A stretch of 64,000 nt of DNA from Spirochaetota bacterium. GTDB taxonomy: Bacteria; Spirochaetota; UBA4802; UBA5550. Made by a program: the position numbers and the translations under genes. Shown piece after piece: positions 63,010 to 64,000 of this stretch (position 1 is the first letter of the stretch; each line of letters starts with the position of its first letter). Under the pieces are notes generated by a model. The model did no database searches. It had not been told where the DNA came from and saw only the letters and a program-made list of their open reading frames with translations. The stretch spans positions 1-64,000 of the forward strand of contig JALOTL010000010.1 of assembly GCA_025457915.1 (NCBI GenBank), given 5' to 3'.

Positions 63010-64000
63010 TCAAAGTCCCTTCAGCGAGGCGGCCGCCGCGGCAAGTACCTTCTCCGCGGACTCCCTGTCTTCAACGGATTCAACCGCATATATTGTTTTA
63101 ATCCTGACCGTTCTTTCGTTTTTCAGCTTTATCCTTAACCTCGAGAGGGACTTGGCGAGTTTCTGCATCATCACGGCGGCCTCGCCCCTGCCTGTCCCGT
63201 CAAAAATTATCGCCACGTTTTCGCCGAGGCTGAAAAGGTCCGCATTCCCGGCCGCCTCCCTGAATAACGGCTGAAGAAGGCCCAGCAGGGCTTTTTTTTC
63301 GCTCCCGGTGAAAATGCCGGGCTCGAAGAAAGATATGACCGCAAGGCTGGAGGGGGACTCGCCCTGTAAACCCCGCTTGATGATCCCGTCCAGTTTTTTC
63401 AACAGGCAATCCCGGCTGAAGAGGCCGGTCTCCCCGTCTATAAGGCTGTCGTCGCTCGCAAATAAGCCGTAAAGGAACTTCAGCTCGGGATCCAGAAGAG
63501 ACCTGATCGAGGAGATTTCGTCAAACGCCAGCGGCTCCAGCCTGGTTATGTTCATGGTTCCGAAGAGGATGTCGCCGTCCACGAGCGGTACTATTATTTT
63601 TCTGCCGCCGTCAAGCACCACCCCGGATGATTTTTTCATCTCGGTGCCGATTGTTTCGATGCTGAGGTTGTCCAATCCGCCCGCGCCGATTTTTGCGAAG
63701 GAGTCCCCGGATAATTCGTATCTTTTCGACATCGAGCCGGGCGAGGCAAGGAGATATATCGATACGGAATCCAGCGAGTATCCGGCCCGCACCCGTTTCA
63801 TTATTTCCAGCACACGGTCCGGATCCTCTTTCACGGCGCCGTCCGGACCGGCGGGATCGCTTTTCATTTTTTCCGCCTGCAGGCCGGGAGGGGTTTCGAT
63901 CATGTTGTAGGATATCGTGGTCAGCGCGCCGGGCCTCCTGGTAAGAAACACGTAAACGGCCGCAGACAACAGGCAGGACAGTATCAGGATGAGCAGGGCC
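63010..64000 (-). CDS. Membrane-anchored GAF/degenerate-GGDEF protein (partial)
   Basis: The reading frame is open to the window edge, so the true start lies outside; about 330 residues are seen. It begins in a transmembrane segment (ALLILILSCLLSAAVYVFL). A GAF-like region follows, then a domain starting DGETGLFSRDCLLKKLD with the layout of GGDEF. The catalytic GGDEF is replaced by a LGENV-like stretch (LFSLGENVAIIFDG), so it should not make c-di-GMP and may serve as a sensor or binding domain. Function otherwise unknown. Confidence 0.7.
   Translation of the reverse strand, partial: ALLILILSCLLSAAVYVFLTRRPGALTTISYNMIETPPGLQAEKMKSDPAGPDGAVKEDPDRVLEIMKRVRAGYSLDSVSIYLLASPGSMSKRYELSGDSFAKIGAGGLDNLSIETIGTEMKKSSGVVLDGGRKIIVPLVDGDILFGTMNITRLEPLAFDEISSIRSLLDPELKFLYGLFASDDSLIDGETGLFSRDCLLKKLDGIIKRGLQGESPSSLAVISFFEPGIFTGSEKKALLGLLQPLFREAAGNADLFSLGENVAIIFDGTGRGEAAVMMQKLAKSLSRLRIKLKNERTVRIKTIYAVESVEDRESAEKVLAAAAASLKGL

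Noticed and set aside
1-64000. CRISPR array, tRNA or rRNA genes
   Set aside because: No regular spaced repeats and no tRNA-like cloverleaf with a GGTTCRANNCC arm were seen outside protein genes.

Overview
The window reads as ordinary chromosome of an anaerobic, Gram-negative (diderm) bacterium. Diderm traits are many lipoproteins and signal peptides, an ExbB/ExbD pair, an mreBCD-mrdA-rodA shape operon and a periplasm-facing multihaem electron-transfer complex. Arginine is mostly written AGG and third codon positions are mostly G or C. The mix points to Desulfobacterota or Spirochaetota, and I cannot decide between them from sequence alone. In favour of the first are a Qrc-type complex and a possible SahR-like methionine operator. 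In favour of the second are a DUF1554 lipoprotein, a 7TM-SpoIIE phosphatase and several class III cyclases. There are no rRNA or tRNA genes, no CRISPR array, no intact transposase and no phage genes.

Layout. 1-12.7 kb: housekeeping and accessory genes (membrane-bound hydrolase, adenylate cyclase, glutamine amidotransferase, UspA, GNAT, GTP-type PEP carboxykinase, threonine dehydratase, NudC, DedA, CPBP protease). 12.8-18.8 kb: a tight six-gene operon joining a class III nucleotide cyclase and a diadenylate cyclase to a 2-hydroxyacyl-CoA dehydratase (two subunits plus activator) and a short-chain dehydrogenase. 18.9-29.6 kb: small units including a metallo-beta-lactamase/Nudix pair divergent from a TetR regulator, pirin, DinB, aspartate-semialdehyde dehydrogenase, a metallophosphoesterase, small proteins, an RRM protein, a broken secreted-protein gene and a chemoreceptor. 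30.1-40.5 kb: SpoIIE-type phosphatase, prenyl synthase, glmS, KDPG aldolase, rRNA methyltransferase and TPR protein. 40.7-46.3 kb: rod-shape operon. 46.6-52.0 kb: queC-comF-STAS-prenyl synthase-TPR-bactofilin-amrS-folD. 52.1-56.8 kb (minus strand): Qrc-like menaquinone reductase operon. 57.6-64 kb: small membrane proteins, ExbBD, cobalamin methionine synthase, DUF1554 lipoprotein and a degenerate GAF/GGDEF protein cut by the window end.

The genes imply anaerobic amino-acid or 2-hydroxy-acid fermentation (2-hydroxyacyl-CoA dehydratase, threonine dehydratase), gluconeogenesis from C4 acids (PEPCK), and feeding of electrons from periplasmic cytochromes into the menaquinone pool (Qrc). Nucleotide second messengers (cAMP, c-di-AMP) and SpoIIE/STAS partner switching are prominent regulatory themes.

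The observations most worth following are the second-messenger/dehydratase operon, the 28-bp palindrome that contains the metH promoter, the 19-bp palindrome at the qrc promoter, a family of short elements with GGGNACCTCTA-type inverted ends, and a 30-bp tandem repeat that begins at a ribosome-binding site.
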